Assembly: GCF_001269905.1 (NCBI RefSeq)
Contig: NZ_LHVK01000015.1
Span: 303,524-367,523, forward strand
Origin: Pseudomonas corrugata
GTDB taxonomy: Bacteria > Pseudomonadota > Gammaproteobacteria > Pseudomonadales > Pseudomonadaceae
Reading direction: 5' to 3'
DNA length: 64,000 bases
The notes under the pieces are model-generated. The model worked only from the letters and a program-made list of their open reading frames with translations, did no database searches and had not been told where the DNA came from. A program made the position numbers and the translations under genes. Below, in pieces: positions 16,310-24,880 of this stretch. Numbering within the stretch: the first letter of the stretch is position 1; every line of letters begins with the position of its first letter.

Positions 16310-17272
16310 CTATCGCCCTACCGCCAACCGCTCACGCCGGGCCCTGAGCCCGGCAATCAGCGAAGGCCCCAACGCCACCAACGCTGAGCCCACCACCACC
16401 AGCACGGCCCCGCCATACCCCAACAGATTGATCTGCTCGGCATGCACATAATCGGGCCACCACCAGGCAGCCACGGCTACCGCAGCGAAGGTCACCAGCG
16501 GCGTGATCGCCAGGGTCGCGCTGACCCGTGAGGCTTCCCAGTGAGCCAGCGCCTCGGCAAATGCGCCATAGGCAATCAGGGTGTTGAGGCAGCAGGCAAA
16601 CAACAGCCAACCTTGCAAAGGGCTCAGTTGCAGCGCTTCCAACGGATGGACCCACGGCGTGAGCAGCAACGCGCAGAACAGATAGATCACCATCATTACC
16701 TGCAACGAATTCCACACCGTCAACAACTGCTTCTGACCCAATGCGTAGAACGTCCAGACAGCCGACGCCAGCAACACCATCAAGACCCCGGCGGTGTATT
16801 CGCTCAGGGAGGTCAGCAACTCGGCAAGACGCTGGTTGAAAAACAGCGTGAAGCCGATCAGCAGCACCATCAGGCCCATCCCCTGCCCCAGGCTGAAACG
16901 CTCCTTGAACACAAAGAGGCTGGCGACCAACAACAGGATAGGCCCCATCTGCACCACCAACTGCGCGGTGCCGGGGCTCAAGCGACTCAGCCCCATCAGG
17001 TACAACACGTAGTTGCCGACCAGCCCCAGCACCGCCATGGCCACCAACCAGCCGCCGCGCGGACCAAGCACCTTGCGGCTGGGCAGGCGTCGGGTGGCAG
17101 CAAGATAGATGAAGAGCAAACCGCCGGACACCAGCAAGCGAAACCAGGTCACGGTGACCGGGTCCATCACTTGCAGTACCTGTTTGAGCTTGATCGGCAG
17201 GATTCCCCACAACAGCGCGGTCAACAGGGCGAGGAACAGGCCGTAGACCCAGCGACCGGACGAAATGTGCAT
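16310..17272 (-). CDS. EamA/DMT-family transporter (RhaT/RarD-like)
   Basis: 320 aa inner-membrane protein with ten predicted hydrophobic helices arranged as two EamA repeats, first at WVYGLFLALLTALLWGILPI and the second half beginning near the YTAGVLMVLLASAVW segment. Family members export amino acids, metabolites or drugs; the substrate cannot be told. An upstream in-frame extension of 46 codons is non-homologous sequence; the start at 17272 (MHISSGRW) has GGGGATT before it. Single gene, convergent with fumC. Confidence 0.85.
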   Translation of the reverse strand: MHISSGRWVYGLFLALLTALLWGILPIKLKQVLQVMDPVTVTWFRLLVSGGLLFIYLAATRRLPSRKVLGPRGGWLVAMAVLGLVGNYVLYLMGLSRLSPGTAQLVVQMGPILLLVASLFVFKERFSLGQGMGLMVLLIGFTLFFNQRLAELLTSLSEYTAGVLMVLLASAVWTFYALGQKQLLTVWNSLQVMMVIYLFCALLLTPWVHPLEALQLSPLQGWLLFACCLNTLIAYGAFAEALAHWEASRVSATLAITPLVTFAAVAVAAWWWPDYVHAEQINLLGYGGAVLVVVGSALVALGPSLIAGLRARRERLAVGR

Positions 17273-17472
17273 GCAATCCCCGAGGCTCAAGAAAAGAGCG
17301 ACTATTCTAGGGGGAGAAGCGTCGGCGACACAGGGACAGTTACGCACTAACAGTTCGAAGGTCGTTCGCGAGAAGGATAGATGGCACATTGCCGCCCATC
17401 GGCTGAGCAAGCGCCAGTTGATGTCAACGAATAAACTTCACACAACCGATATTTACGCTTCTTGGAGCCCCC

Positions 17473-17670
17473 ATGCTTGGCAAACGCGCCCAGGACCTCG
17501 CCCCTGCGATGGTCTTTCCCAGTGACCGGATCTGTCGGATAAACGGTGAATTCTATTTCAGTACCCGGGAAGGAACCCAGGAAGGACCGTTTGCCAGTCG
17601 TGAGGCTGCAGAACAAGAAGTCGCGGCGTATATAGAGCGGGTGCAGAAGGCGCTTGAGATCGCCAGCTGA
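17473..17670 (+). CDS. DUF6316-type small protein
   Basis: 65 aa. Reads RSDR-like ICRINGEFYFSTREGTQEGP then FASREAAEQEVAAYIERVQ, a compact strand-rich half and a helical half that I recognise as the small conserved pseudomonad family DUF6316. No signal or membrane segment. Function unknown. GGAGCCCCC precedes ATG. Stands alone between the EamA transporter gene and a repeat. Confidence 0.75.
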   Translation: MLGKRAQDLAPAMVFPSDRICRINGEFYFSTREGTQEGPFASREAAEQEVAAYIERVQKALEIAS

Positions 17671-17682
17671 CCCCCGCCCAGC

Positions 17683-17832
17683 CTGTGGCGAGGGGATTTA
17701 TCTGTGGCGAGGGGATTTATCCCCGCTGGGCTGCCAAGCAGCCCTGCAGCTGACTCAATCTATCTGATACACCGAGTCGCCTGGTTTTGGGGACGCGTCG
17801 CGCGCCCAGCGCGGATAAATCCCCTCGCCAAA
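17683..17832. repeat. REPIN-like pair, family B, with a tandemly duplicated arm
   Basis: The left arm unit CTGTGGCGAGGGGATTTAT occurs twice without a gap (17683-17701 and 17702-17720). The right arm GCGGATAAATCCCCTCGCCA is at 17811-17830. Inner hairpin GGGCTGCCAAGCAGCCC follows the second left arm. It lies between the convergent DUF6316 gene and the thiolase gene. Confidence 0.85.
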
Positions 17833-17858
17833 AATAGTGTCTTTTCTCAGCTTCGCGT

Positions 17859-19043
17859 TTAACGCACAGCCTCGAACAACCCCGTCGCTCCCATCCCACC
17901 GCCCACGCACATGGTCACGATGCCATAGCGCAGGTTGCGCCGTTGCAGCTCCCGCACCAGATGTCCGACCTGGCGCGAACCGGTCATGCCGAACGGATGG
18001 CCGATGGCAATCGAGCCGCCGTTGACATTGTATTTTTCATTGTCTATTTCCAGGCGATCACGGCTGTACAGGCACTGGGACGCGAACGCCTCGTTGAGTT
18101 CCCACAAATCGATATCGGCGATCCGCAGCCCCTTGGCCTTGAGCAGTTTCGGCACCGAGAACACCGGACCGATGCCCATTTCATCCGGCGCGCAACCGGC
18201 CACGGTGAAGCCGCGGAAAAAGGCCTTGGGCCTGAGTCCCAGCGCCAGGGCCTTTTCCAGGCTCATCACCAGGGTCATCGAAGCGCCGTCGGATAGCTGC
18301 GATGAGTTACCCGCCGTCACCGAACCGTCTTCGGCGAACACCGGCTTCAGGCCTTCCAGGCTTTCGTAGGTGGTGTCCGGGCGGTTGCAATCGTCGCGGT
18401 CAACCACGCCGTCAAGCATCTGTACCGCACCGGTATTTTTATCCTCCACCTTGTACTTGACCGCCATCGGTACAATCTCGTCATTGAACAACCCGGCCGC
18501 CTGGGCCTGGGCAGTGCGCAGCTGGCTCTGCAAGGCGTAGCGATCCTGCGCTTCGCGGCTGACCTGGTAACGGCGGGCGACAATTTCGGCGGTCTGGCCC
18601 ATGGGAAAATAGATCCCGGGTACCTGTTCCTTGAGCAGCGGATTGATCAGGTTGTCGGTGTTGACGCTTTTCATCGTCAAGCTGATGGACTCCACCCCGC
18701 CGGCGACAATGATGTCGCTGCAACCGGAAGCGATCTGGTTGGCGGCAATGGCGATGGCTTGCAGGCCCGAGGAACAGAAGCGGTTGAGGGTCATGCCAGC
18801 GGTGCCGATACCCAGGTGGGAAAGCACCGCCACGTTACGACCTATGTTGTAGCCCTGAGCACCCTCGTTGGAGCCGGCACCGACGATGCAATCTTCGACG
18901 CTGGCCGGGTCGATGTCGTTGCGCGTCAACAGTGCATTGACGCAATGGGCCGCCATGTCATCCGGGCGGGTCATGTTGAACTTGCCGCGAAACGACTTGG
19001 CCAGGCCGGTCCGTACGCTGTCGATGATCACTACTTCACGCAT
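17859..19043 (-). CDS. Acetyl-CoA C-acyltransferase (thiolase)
   Basis: 394 aa. Catalyses thiolytic cleavage or Claisen condensation of acyl-CoA. The nucleophile Cys90 is in NRFCSSGLQ, the second active-site block is GHPFGMTGSRQ, and the C-terminal catalytic Cys is in CVGGGMGA. All three are intact. Length fits a degradative thiolase. No hydroxyacyl-CoA dehydrogenase or CoA-transferase gene is adjacent, so whether it serves beta-oxidation or another acyl-CoA route is open. It lies 156 bp downstream of pap on the same strand. Confidence 0.92.
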   Translation of the reverse strand: MREVVIIDSVRTGLAKSFRGKFNMTRPDDMAAHCVNALLTRNDIDPASVEDCIVGAGSNEGAQGYNIGRNVAVLSHLGIGTAGMTLNRFCSSGLQAIAIAANQIASGCSDIIVAGGVESISLTMKSVNTDNLINPLLKEQVPGIYFPMGQTAEIVARRYQVSREAQDRYALQSQLRTAQAQAAGLFNDEIVPMAVKYKVEDKNTGAVQMLDGVVDRDDCNRPDTTYESLEGLKPVFAEDGSVTAGNSSQLSDGASMTLVMSLEKALALGLRPKAFFRGFTVAGCAPDEMGIGPVFSVPKLLKAKGLRIADIDLWELNEAFASQCLYSRDRLEIDNEKYNVNGGSIAIGHPFGMTGSRQVGHLVRELQRRNLRYGIVTMCVGGGMGATGLFEAVR

Positions 19044-19199
19044 GGCTGTTCCTCATTGTTGTAGGCGGTCAAGAATGGATCGAGCATAAATCCACCCCAT
19101 AACCGACTGCGACAATCATTCACCCCGCATATGCGACCTCATCGCGAGCGGCCTGTACGGTTAACCCAGGTGCACGAATCAGCCCTGCAGGCCCATTGG

Positions 19200-20708
19200 C
19201 TATTTCTTGCGAGCCAGTTTCTCGCTGCGCTTGAAAGCCGCCTCCAGCGCTTCGCTGAGGGTGCGCAATACCTTGACGCGTGCCCAGCGCTTGTCATTGG
19301 CCTCTACCAGGGTCCAGGGAGAGATTTCGGTACTGGTGCGGTCGACCATGTCACATACCGCCGACCGGTAGGCGTCCCACTTGTCACGGTTGCGCCAGTC
19401 ATCCTCAGTGATCTTGAAGCGCTTGAAGGGGATTTGCTCCCGCTCCTGGAATCGCTCGAGCTGGGTCTCCTTGTCGATGGCAAGCCAGAACTTGACCACC
19501 ACCACACCGGCGTCGGCAATCTGCTCTTCGAAATCATTGATCTCGCCATAGGCCCGCAGCCAGTCGGCCCGACTGCAAAAGCCTTCGACCCGCTCCACCA
19601 ACACCCGGCCATACCAGGAACGGTCGAATACGGTGAATTTTCCCCGCGCCGGAATGTGCCGCCAGAACCGCCACATGTAAGGGTGGGCACGCTCTTCTTC
19701 GGTGGGCGCGGCTATCGGCACGATGCTGTACTGGCGTGGATCGAGCGCCGCGGCAACCCGCCGGATCGCTCCCCCCTTGCCGGCCGCATCGTTGCCTTCG
19801 AACACCGCCACCAGGGCGTGTCGACGCATGCGTTTGTCCCGCAGCAAGCCGGCGAACCGGGCCTGCTCGGTGATCAGTTGTTCCTCGTAATCGTCCTTGT
19901 CCAGGCGCAAGGTCATGTCCAGGCTGTCGATCAGGGTCACCTGGTCATCCAGCGCCGGTAGCGGTGTCACGTTGACTTTTTCCGGTCTGGTCTTCACCCG
20001 GTCAAGCGCATGGCGCATGCCTTCGAGCAAGATCCTGCCCACCGTGAGGCTGCGATAACAGGTGTCCACGCCTTCGATCACATGCCACGGGGCGTAATCT
20101 CGACTGGTCCGGCGCAACACCCGCTCGCCGTACTTGACGAACCTGTCGTAGGTCTGGGATTGCTGCCAGTCCAGTGGACTGATGCGCCAACTGTGCAACG
20201 GATCATCCTTGAGCCCCTTGAGCCGGGCTTTCATCTGCTTCTTGGACAGATGAAACCAGAACTTGAAGATCAGCGCGCCTTCATCGCAGAGCATTTTTTC
20301 CAGGCGCTCGGCGGCATTGATCGCCTGATCGAGCCGAGGGTCCTTGAACTCGCCGTGAACCCGCCCCTGCAACATCTGGCTGTACCAGTTGCCAAAGAAA
20401 ATCCCCATGCGCCCCTTGGCCGGCAACATCCGCCAGTAACGCCAGGCCGGTGGCCGCGCCAGCTCTTCGTCAGTCTGCTGGTCGAACGTGCGCACCTCGA
20501 TCAACCGCGGGTCCATCCACTCGTTGAGCAACTTCACCGTCTCGCCCTTGCCCGCGCCCTCGATACCGTTGATCAGCACTATGACCGGGAAGCGGCTTTG
20601 CTGATGCAACTCGAATTGGGCTTCGAGCAGTGCTTCACGCAGAGCCGGCACTTCGGCCTCATAGGTGTCTTTATCGATGGCGTGACCGATTTCGGCGGAT
20701 TCGAACAT
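19200..20708 (-). CDS. pap: Polyphosphate:AMP phosphotransferase (two-domain PPK2, class II)
   Basis: 502 aa made of two PPK2 domains. The N-terminal one has Walker A GIEGAGKGET, the C-terminal one GNDAAGKGGA with lid region EEERAHPYMWRFWRHIP and the Walker B-like FDRSWYGRVLVERVEGF. Two-domain class II PPK2 enzymes phosphorylate AMP to ADP from polyphosphate, the C-terminal domain being the catalytic one. Pseudomonas PAP (about 496 aa) has the same layout. GGAGCTGCCT precedes the ATG. Family D repeat lies upstream. mnmC is divergent. Confidence 0.93.
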   Translation of the reverse strand: MFESAEIGHAIDKDTYEAEVPALREALLEAQFELHQQSRFPVIVLINGIEGAGKGETVKLLNEWMDPRLIEVRTFDQQTDEELARPPAWRYWRMLPAKGRMGIFFGNWYSQMLQGRVHGEFKDPRLDQAINAAERLEKMLCDEGALIFKFWFHLSKKQMKARLKGLKDDPLHSWRISPLDWQQSQTYDRFVKYGERVLRRTSRDYAPWHVIEGVDTCYRSLTVGRILLEGMRHALDRVKTRPEKVNVTPLPALDDQVTLIDSLDMTLRLDKDDYEEQLITEQARFAGLLRDKRMRRHALVAVFEGNDAAGKGGAIRRVAAALDPRQYSIVPIAAPTEEERAHPYMWRFWRHIPARGKFTVFDRSWYGRVLVERVEGFCSRADWLRAYGEINDFEEQIADAGVVVVKFWLAIDKETQLERFQEREQIPFKRFKITEDDWRNRDKWDAYRSAVCDMVDRTSTEISPWTLVEANDKRWARVKVLRTLSEALEAAFKRSEKLARKK

Positions 20709-20769
20709 AGGCAGCTCCTTCCTGGGGTTGGGGCAAGACTAGCGGATTGGACGCCGTCCGGTGTAGAGC

Positions 20770-20820
20770 CGAACGCGAAGCGTCCGTAGAGGCATTCCCA
20801 CGCGGAGCGTGGGAACGAGG
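20770..20820. repeat. Family D palindromic repeat (single)
   Basis: ATTCCCACGCGGAGCGTGGGAA at 20793-20814 is a long near-perfect palindrome, preceded by the partial unit GAACGCGAAGCGTCCG. The same unit occurs as a pair at 26.65 kb. It is in the divergent gap between pap and mnmC, where promoters for both should lie. Confidence 0.75.
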
Positions 20821-20854
20821 CTAGAATAGCGTCCCGGATTTCACTGAGCCTGCC

Positions 20855-22843
20855 ATGCCCCCCGTACAGCACCACGCCCAACTCGACTGGGATGACCAGG
20901 GTCTGCCCCGTTCGCGGGTGTTCGACGATGTGTATTTCTCCGACCAGTCGGGTCTGGAAGAAACCCGCTATGTGTTCCTTGAACAGAACAACCTGACCGA
21001 GCGCTTCGCCGCGTTGCCGGATCACGGGAGGTTGGTGATCGGTGAGACGGGGTTCGGCACTGGATTGAATTTCCTGTGTGCCTGGCAGTTGTTCGAGCAA
21101 TGCGCGCCCGCCGGGGCGCGACTGCATTTTGTCAGTGTCGAAAAATACCCGCTGAGCCCCCAAGACCTGCGCCGGGCCCTTGCCCTGTGGCCGTCACTCA
21201 AGCTTCAGGCCGATCAGTTGCTGGGGCAGTACGTTGCGATCCATCAAGGTTTCCAGCGCCTGACGCTGGCAGGCGGACGGGTGACGCTGACCTTGATGAT
21301 CGGTGACGCCCTGGAGCAGTTGCCGCAACTGGATGGTCAAATCGACGCCTGGTTCCTGGATGGCTTCGCTCCGGCCAAGAACCCCGACATGTGGACCGCC
21401 GAGTTGTTCGCCGAACTGGCCCGGCTGGCGGCACCTGGCGCCACCCTGAGCACCTTCACCAGCACCGGTTGGGTGCGGCGATTGTTGAACGCGGCGGGCT
21501 TCAAGATGAAGCGCACGCCGGGCATCGGACATAAATGGGAAATCCTGCGGGGCGCGTTCCTCGGCTGGCCGACGTCATCGGAGCAAACCGCCCCCCTCCC
21601 GGCAAAACCCTGGTACGCCCGTCCCGCTCCGCCCACAGGCGAACGTCGGGCCTTGGTAATTGGCGGGGGCCTGGCCGGTTGCGCCAGCGCGGCAAGCCTC
21701 GCGGCCCGTGGCTGGCAAGTGACATTACTGGAACGCCATGCCGGGTTGGCCGAGGAAGCGTCCGGTAACCCCCAGGGGGTGTTGTACCTCAAGCTGTCGG
21801 CCCACGGCACAGCGTTGTCCCAGATGATCCTCAGCGGTTTCGGCTATACCCGGCGCTTGCTGGAACATCTGCAAAGGGGCATGGACTGGGACGGCTGCGG
21901 TGTCCTGCAGTTGGCCTTCAACCACAAGGAAGCCGAGCGCCAGGCGCAACTGGCAGCAGCGTTCCCAACCGATCTGCTGCACACACTGGACCAGTCCGAA
22001 GCCGAGGCGCTGTCCGGCATCGGCCTGGCCTGTGGCGGTCTGTTCTATCCCGAAGGGGGGTGGGTACATCCGCCGGCGCTGTGCCGCTGGCAGGCCTCGG
22101 GCTCGTCGATCAGGATGTTGCCCCACCATGAAGTGCTGGATCTGCGCCGCGTCGATGGCCAGTGGCAAGCCTGGGACGGTGAGCGCTGCCTGGCCAGCGC
22201 ACCGGTGGCGATCCTTGCCGGCGCCGCCGAGATCAAGCGTTTCGAAGCGGCCGCCGACCTGCCCCTCAAACGCATACGCGGGCAAATCACCCGTCTGCCG
22301 CAGACCGACCGCAGCCAGGGCCTGCGCACGGTTGTCTGCGCCGAGGGCTATGTAGCCCCGCCGCGAGTGGGCGAGCATACCCTGGGCGCCAGTTTCGACT
22401 TCAAGAACGACGACCTGACGCCCACCGCCGCCGAACATGCCGGCAACCTGCAAATGCTCGAAGAAATCTCTCTGGACCTGGTGAACCGCCTGGACGCAGA
22501 CGTCCTGGATCCAGACCGCCTCGAAGGCCGCGCGGCGTTCCGTTGCACCAGCCCGGACTACCTGCCGATTGTCGGGCCGCTGGCAGACGGCCAGGCATTT
22601 ACCAAGACGTATCATGCCCTGAGCAAAGATGCCCGCCAGGTTCCGGACAGCCCCTGCCCCTGGCTCGATGGCCTGTACATCAACAGCGGCCACGGCTCCC
22701 GCGGCCTGATCACCGCGCCGCTGTCCGGCGAACTGATCGCCGCCTGGCTGGACAACGAACCCCTGCCCCTACCCCGGAGCGTGGCCGAGGCCTGCCATCC
22801 GAACCGGTTTGCGCTGCGGGCGCTGATCCGCGGCAAAGCTTGA
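20855..22843 (+). CDS. mnmC: Bifunctional tRNA mnm5s2U34 biosynthesis protein MnmC
   Basis: 662 aa, full-length fusion. The N-terminal methyltransferase (MnmC2/MnmD, to about residue 240) has GETGFGTGLNFL and DAWFLDGFAPAKNPDMW. The C-terminal FAD oxidase (MnmC1, from about 262) begins with the dinucleotide motif VIGGGLAGCASAASLAARG and ends with a GHGSRGL FAD-binding block. It removes the carboxymethyl group from cmnm5s2U34 and methylates the product at the tRNA wobble position. Start codon choice is supported by the family N terminus (LDWDDQGLPRSRVFDDVYFS). Monocistronic by appearance. Confidence 0.96.
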   Translation: MPPVQHHAQLDWDDQGLPRSRVFDDVYFSDQSGLEETRYVFLEQNNLTERFAALPDHGRLVIGETGFGTGLNFLCAWQLFEQCAPAGARLHFVSVEKYPLSPQDLRRALALWPSLKLQADQLLGQYVAIHQGFQRLTLAGGRVTLTLMIGDALEQLPQLDGQIDAWFLDGFAPAKNPDMWTAELFAELARLAAPGATLSTFTSTGWVRRLLNAAGFKMKRTPGIGHKWEILRGAFLGWPTSSEQTAPLPAKPWYARPAPPTGERRALVIGGGLAGCASAASLAARGWQVTLLERHAGLAEEASGNPQGVLYLKLSAHGTALSQMILSGFGYTRRLLEHLQRGMDWDGCGVLQLAFNHKEAERQAQLAAAFPTDLLHTLDQSEAEALSGIGLACGGLFYPEGGWVHPPALCRWQASGSSIRMLPHHEVLDLRRVDGQWQAWDGERCLASAPVAILAGAAEIKRFEAAADLPLKRIRGQITRLPQTDRSQGLRTVVCAEGYVAPPRVGEHTLGASFDFKNDDLTPTAAEHAGNLQMLEEISLDLVNRLDADVLDPDRLEGRAAFRCTSPDYLPIVGPLADGQAFTKTYHALSKDARQVPDSPCPWLDGLYINSGHGSRGLITAPLSGELIAAWLDNEPLPLPRSVAEACHPNRFALRALIRGKA

Positions 22844-22869
22844 CGCAGCTGAACGCCCACCGCCAAACC

Positions 22870-22959
22870 TGTGGGAGCGAGCCTGCTCGCGATGGCGGTG
22901 GATCAGCTGGCTTTAATGTTGACCATGCCGCCGCCATCGCGAGCAGGCTCGCTCCCACA
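22870..22959. repeat. REPIN-like inverted repeat pair, family A
   Basis: TGTGGGAGCGAGCCTGCTCGC at 22870-22890 and GCGAGCAGGCTCGCTCCCACA at 22939-22959 are perfect reverse complements, with complementary inner flanks GATGGCGGTGG and CCGCCGCCATC. It follows mnmC. Confidence 0.9.
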
Positions 22960-23048
22960 AAGGCCCTACGACATCCCATCAACCCGCCCCACCCGTCGCC
23001 TTATAACGCATCGATCTAAAACTCACGGCAATCCCATCGGTCAGTTCC

Positions 23049-23077
23049 AGGGTACCCACCATTTCGGCGAGTACCCT
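23049..23077. promoter_or_regulatory. Inverted repeat before asnO, possible operator
   Basis: AGGGTAC (23049-23055) and GTACCCT (23071-23077) are perfect 7-bp inverted half-sites 22 bp apart centre to centre (two helical turns), ending 27 bp before the asnO start. The spacing is what a dimeric regulator would need; no regulator is known for it here. Confidence 0.35.
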
Positions 23078-23104
23078 CCCCAACGGAAAAACCGGTAAGG
23101 ACTT

Positions 23105-24877
23105 ATGTGCGGATTAGCTGGAGAGTTACGTTTCGATCAACAACCTGCGGACCTTGCGGCCGTAGAACGAATGACCCATCACCTGGCCCCTCGCGGCCCC
23201 GATGCGTGGGGTTTTCATAGCCAGGGCCCGATCGCCCTGGGCCATCGGCGCCTGAAAATCATGGACTTGTCCGATGCCTCGGCCCAGCCGATGATCGACA
23301 ATCAACTGGGCCTGTCCCTGGCCTTCAACGGGGCGATCTATAACTACCCGGAACTGCGCAACGAACTGGAGACATTGGGCTACGCCTTTTGCTCCGGTGG
23401 CGACACCGAAGTGCTGCTCAAGGGCTATCACGCCTGGGGCGAAGCGCTGCTGCCCAAGCTCAACGGCATGTTCGCCTTCGCCATCTGGGAGCGTGATGCC
23501 AAACGCCTGTTCATCGCCCGCGACCGTCTCGGCGTCAAGCCTTTGTATCTTTCCCGCACAGGCCAACGCCTGCGCTTTGCCTCGGCGTTGCCGGCACTGC
23601 TCAAGGGCGGCGACATCAGCCCGATGCTCGACCCGGTCGCCCTCAACCATTACCTGAATTTCCATGCCGTGGTCCCGGCACCTCGCACCCTGCTGGCCGG
23701 CATTGAAAAGCTGCCGCCTGCCACATGGATGCGGGTAGAAGCCGATGGCAGCATCGAGCAGAAAACCTGGTGGACCTTGCCCTATGGTCCCCGGCCAGAT
23801 GAGCAGAACCTGTACCTGGAAGACTGGATCGACCGCGTGCTCGACAGCACCCGAGAAGCCGTCGCCATTCGCCAGCGGGCCGCCGTGGATGTAGGGGTGC
23901 TGCTTTCCGGTGGTGTGGACTCGAGCATGCTGGTGGGGCTTCTGCGAGAAGTGGGCGTGGACGACCTGTCCACGTTCTCCATCGGTTTCCAGGATGCCGG
24001 CGGCGAACGGGGTGACGAGTTCCAGTATTCGGACCTGATCGCCAGGCACTACGGCACCCGCCATCACCAATTGCGCATCGACGAAAAAGAAATCATCGAG
24101 CAACTGCCGGCAGCCTTCCGCGCCATGAGCGAGCCAATGGTCAGCCATGACTGCATCGCTTTCTACCTGCTATCGAGGGAAGTGGCCAAGCACTGCAAAG
24201 TGGTGCAAAGCGGCCAGGGCGCCGACGAGTTGTTTGCCGGTTATCACTGGTATCCCCAAGTGGACGGCGCCAGTGATCCCTATGCGGCCTATCGCGCCGC
24301 GTTCTTCGATCGCAGCTATGAAGAGTACGCCGCCACCGTGCAGCCAAAATGGCTGACCGCCAACGACGCCGCCGGTGACTTCGTCAAGGAACACTTCGCT
24401 CAACCGGGCGCCGATGCTGCCGTCGACAAGGCCCTACGCCTGGACAGCACCGTGATGTTGGTGGACGACCCGGTCAAGCGTGTCGACAACATGACCATGG
24501 CCTGGGGCCTGGAAGCACGCACACCGTTCCTGGATTACCGGCTGGTGGAACTCTCGGCGCGGGTTCCGGCGAAATTCAAACTGCCCGACGGCGGCAAGCA
24601 AGTCCTCAAGGAAGCGGCCCGGCGGGTAATTCCCGGCGAAGTCATTGATCGCAAGAAAGGCTATTTCCCGGTGCCGGGACTTAAGCACCTGGAAGGCAAC
24701 ACCCTGGCCTGGGTCCGCGAATTGCTGCTGGATCCGAGCCAGGATCGCGGCCTGTTCAACCCGGCCATGCTCGACCGCCTGCTCACCGACCCCAACGGTC
24801 AGTTGACCCCGCTACGCGGCTCCCGCCTGTGGCAACTGGCGGCGCTGAACCTGTGGCTCAGCGAGCAAGGAATCTGA
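23105..24877 (+). CDS. asnO: N-acetylglutaminylglutamine amidotransferase (AsnO-like)
   Basis: 590 aa asparagine-synthetase-like protein. The class II glutaminase nucleophile is Cys2 (MCGLAGEL), followed by RGPDAWGFHS and NGAIYNY. The synthetase domain has the PP-loop LLSGGVDSSMLVG and SQGADELFAGY-like GQGADELFAG. Located directly before ngg, it is the amidotransferase of the osmoprotectant dipeptide N-acetylglutaminylglutamine amide (NAGGN), forming the terminal amide. AAGGACTT precedes ATG. The gap to ngg is 3 bp. Osmotic induction is expected from work on this pathway, not seen in sequence. Confidence 0.94.
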   Translation: MCGLAGELRFDQQPADLAAVERMTHHLAPRGPDAWGFHSQGPIALGHRRLKIMDLSDASAQPMIDNQLGLSLAFNGAIYNYPELRNELETLGYAFCSGGDTEVLLKGYHAWGEALLPKLNGMFAFAIWERDAKRLFIARDRLGVKPLYLSRTGQRLRFASALPALLKGGDISPMLDPVALNHYLNFHAVVPAPRTLLAGIEKLPPATWMRVEADGSIEQKTWWTLPYGPRPDEQNLYLEDWIDRVLDSTREAVAIRQRAAVDVGVLLSGGVDSSMLVGLLREVGVDDLSTFSIGFQDAGGERGDEFQYSDLIARHYGTRHHQLRIDEKEIIEQLPAAFRAMSEPMVSHDCIAFYLLSREVAKHCKVVQSGQGADELFAGYHWYPQVDGASDPYAAYRAAFFDRSYEEYAATVQPKWLTANDAAGDFVKEHFAQPGADAAVDKALRLDSTVMLVDDPVKRVDNMTMAWGLEARTPFLDYRLVELSARVPAKFKLPDGGKQVLKEAARRVIPGEVIDRKKGYFPVPGLKHLEGNTLAWVRELLLDPSQDRGLFNPAMLDRLLTDPNGQLTPLRGSRLWQLAALNLWLSEQGI

Positions 24878-24880
24878 TCG

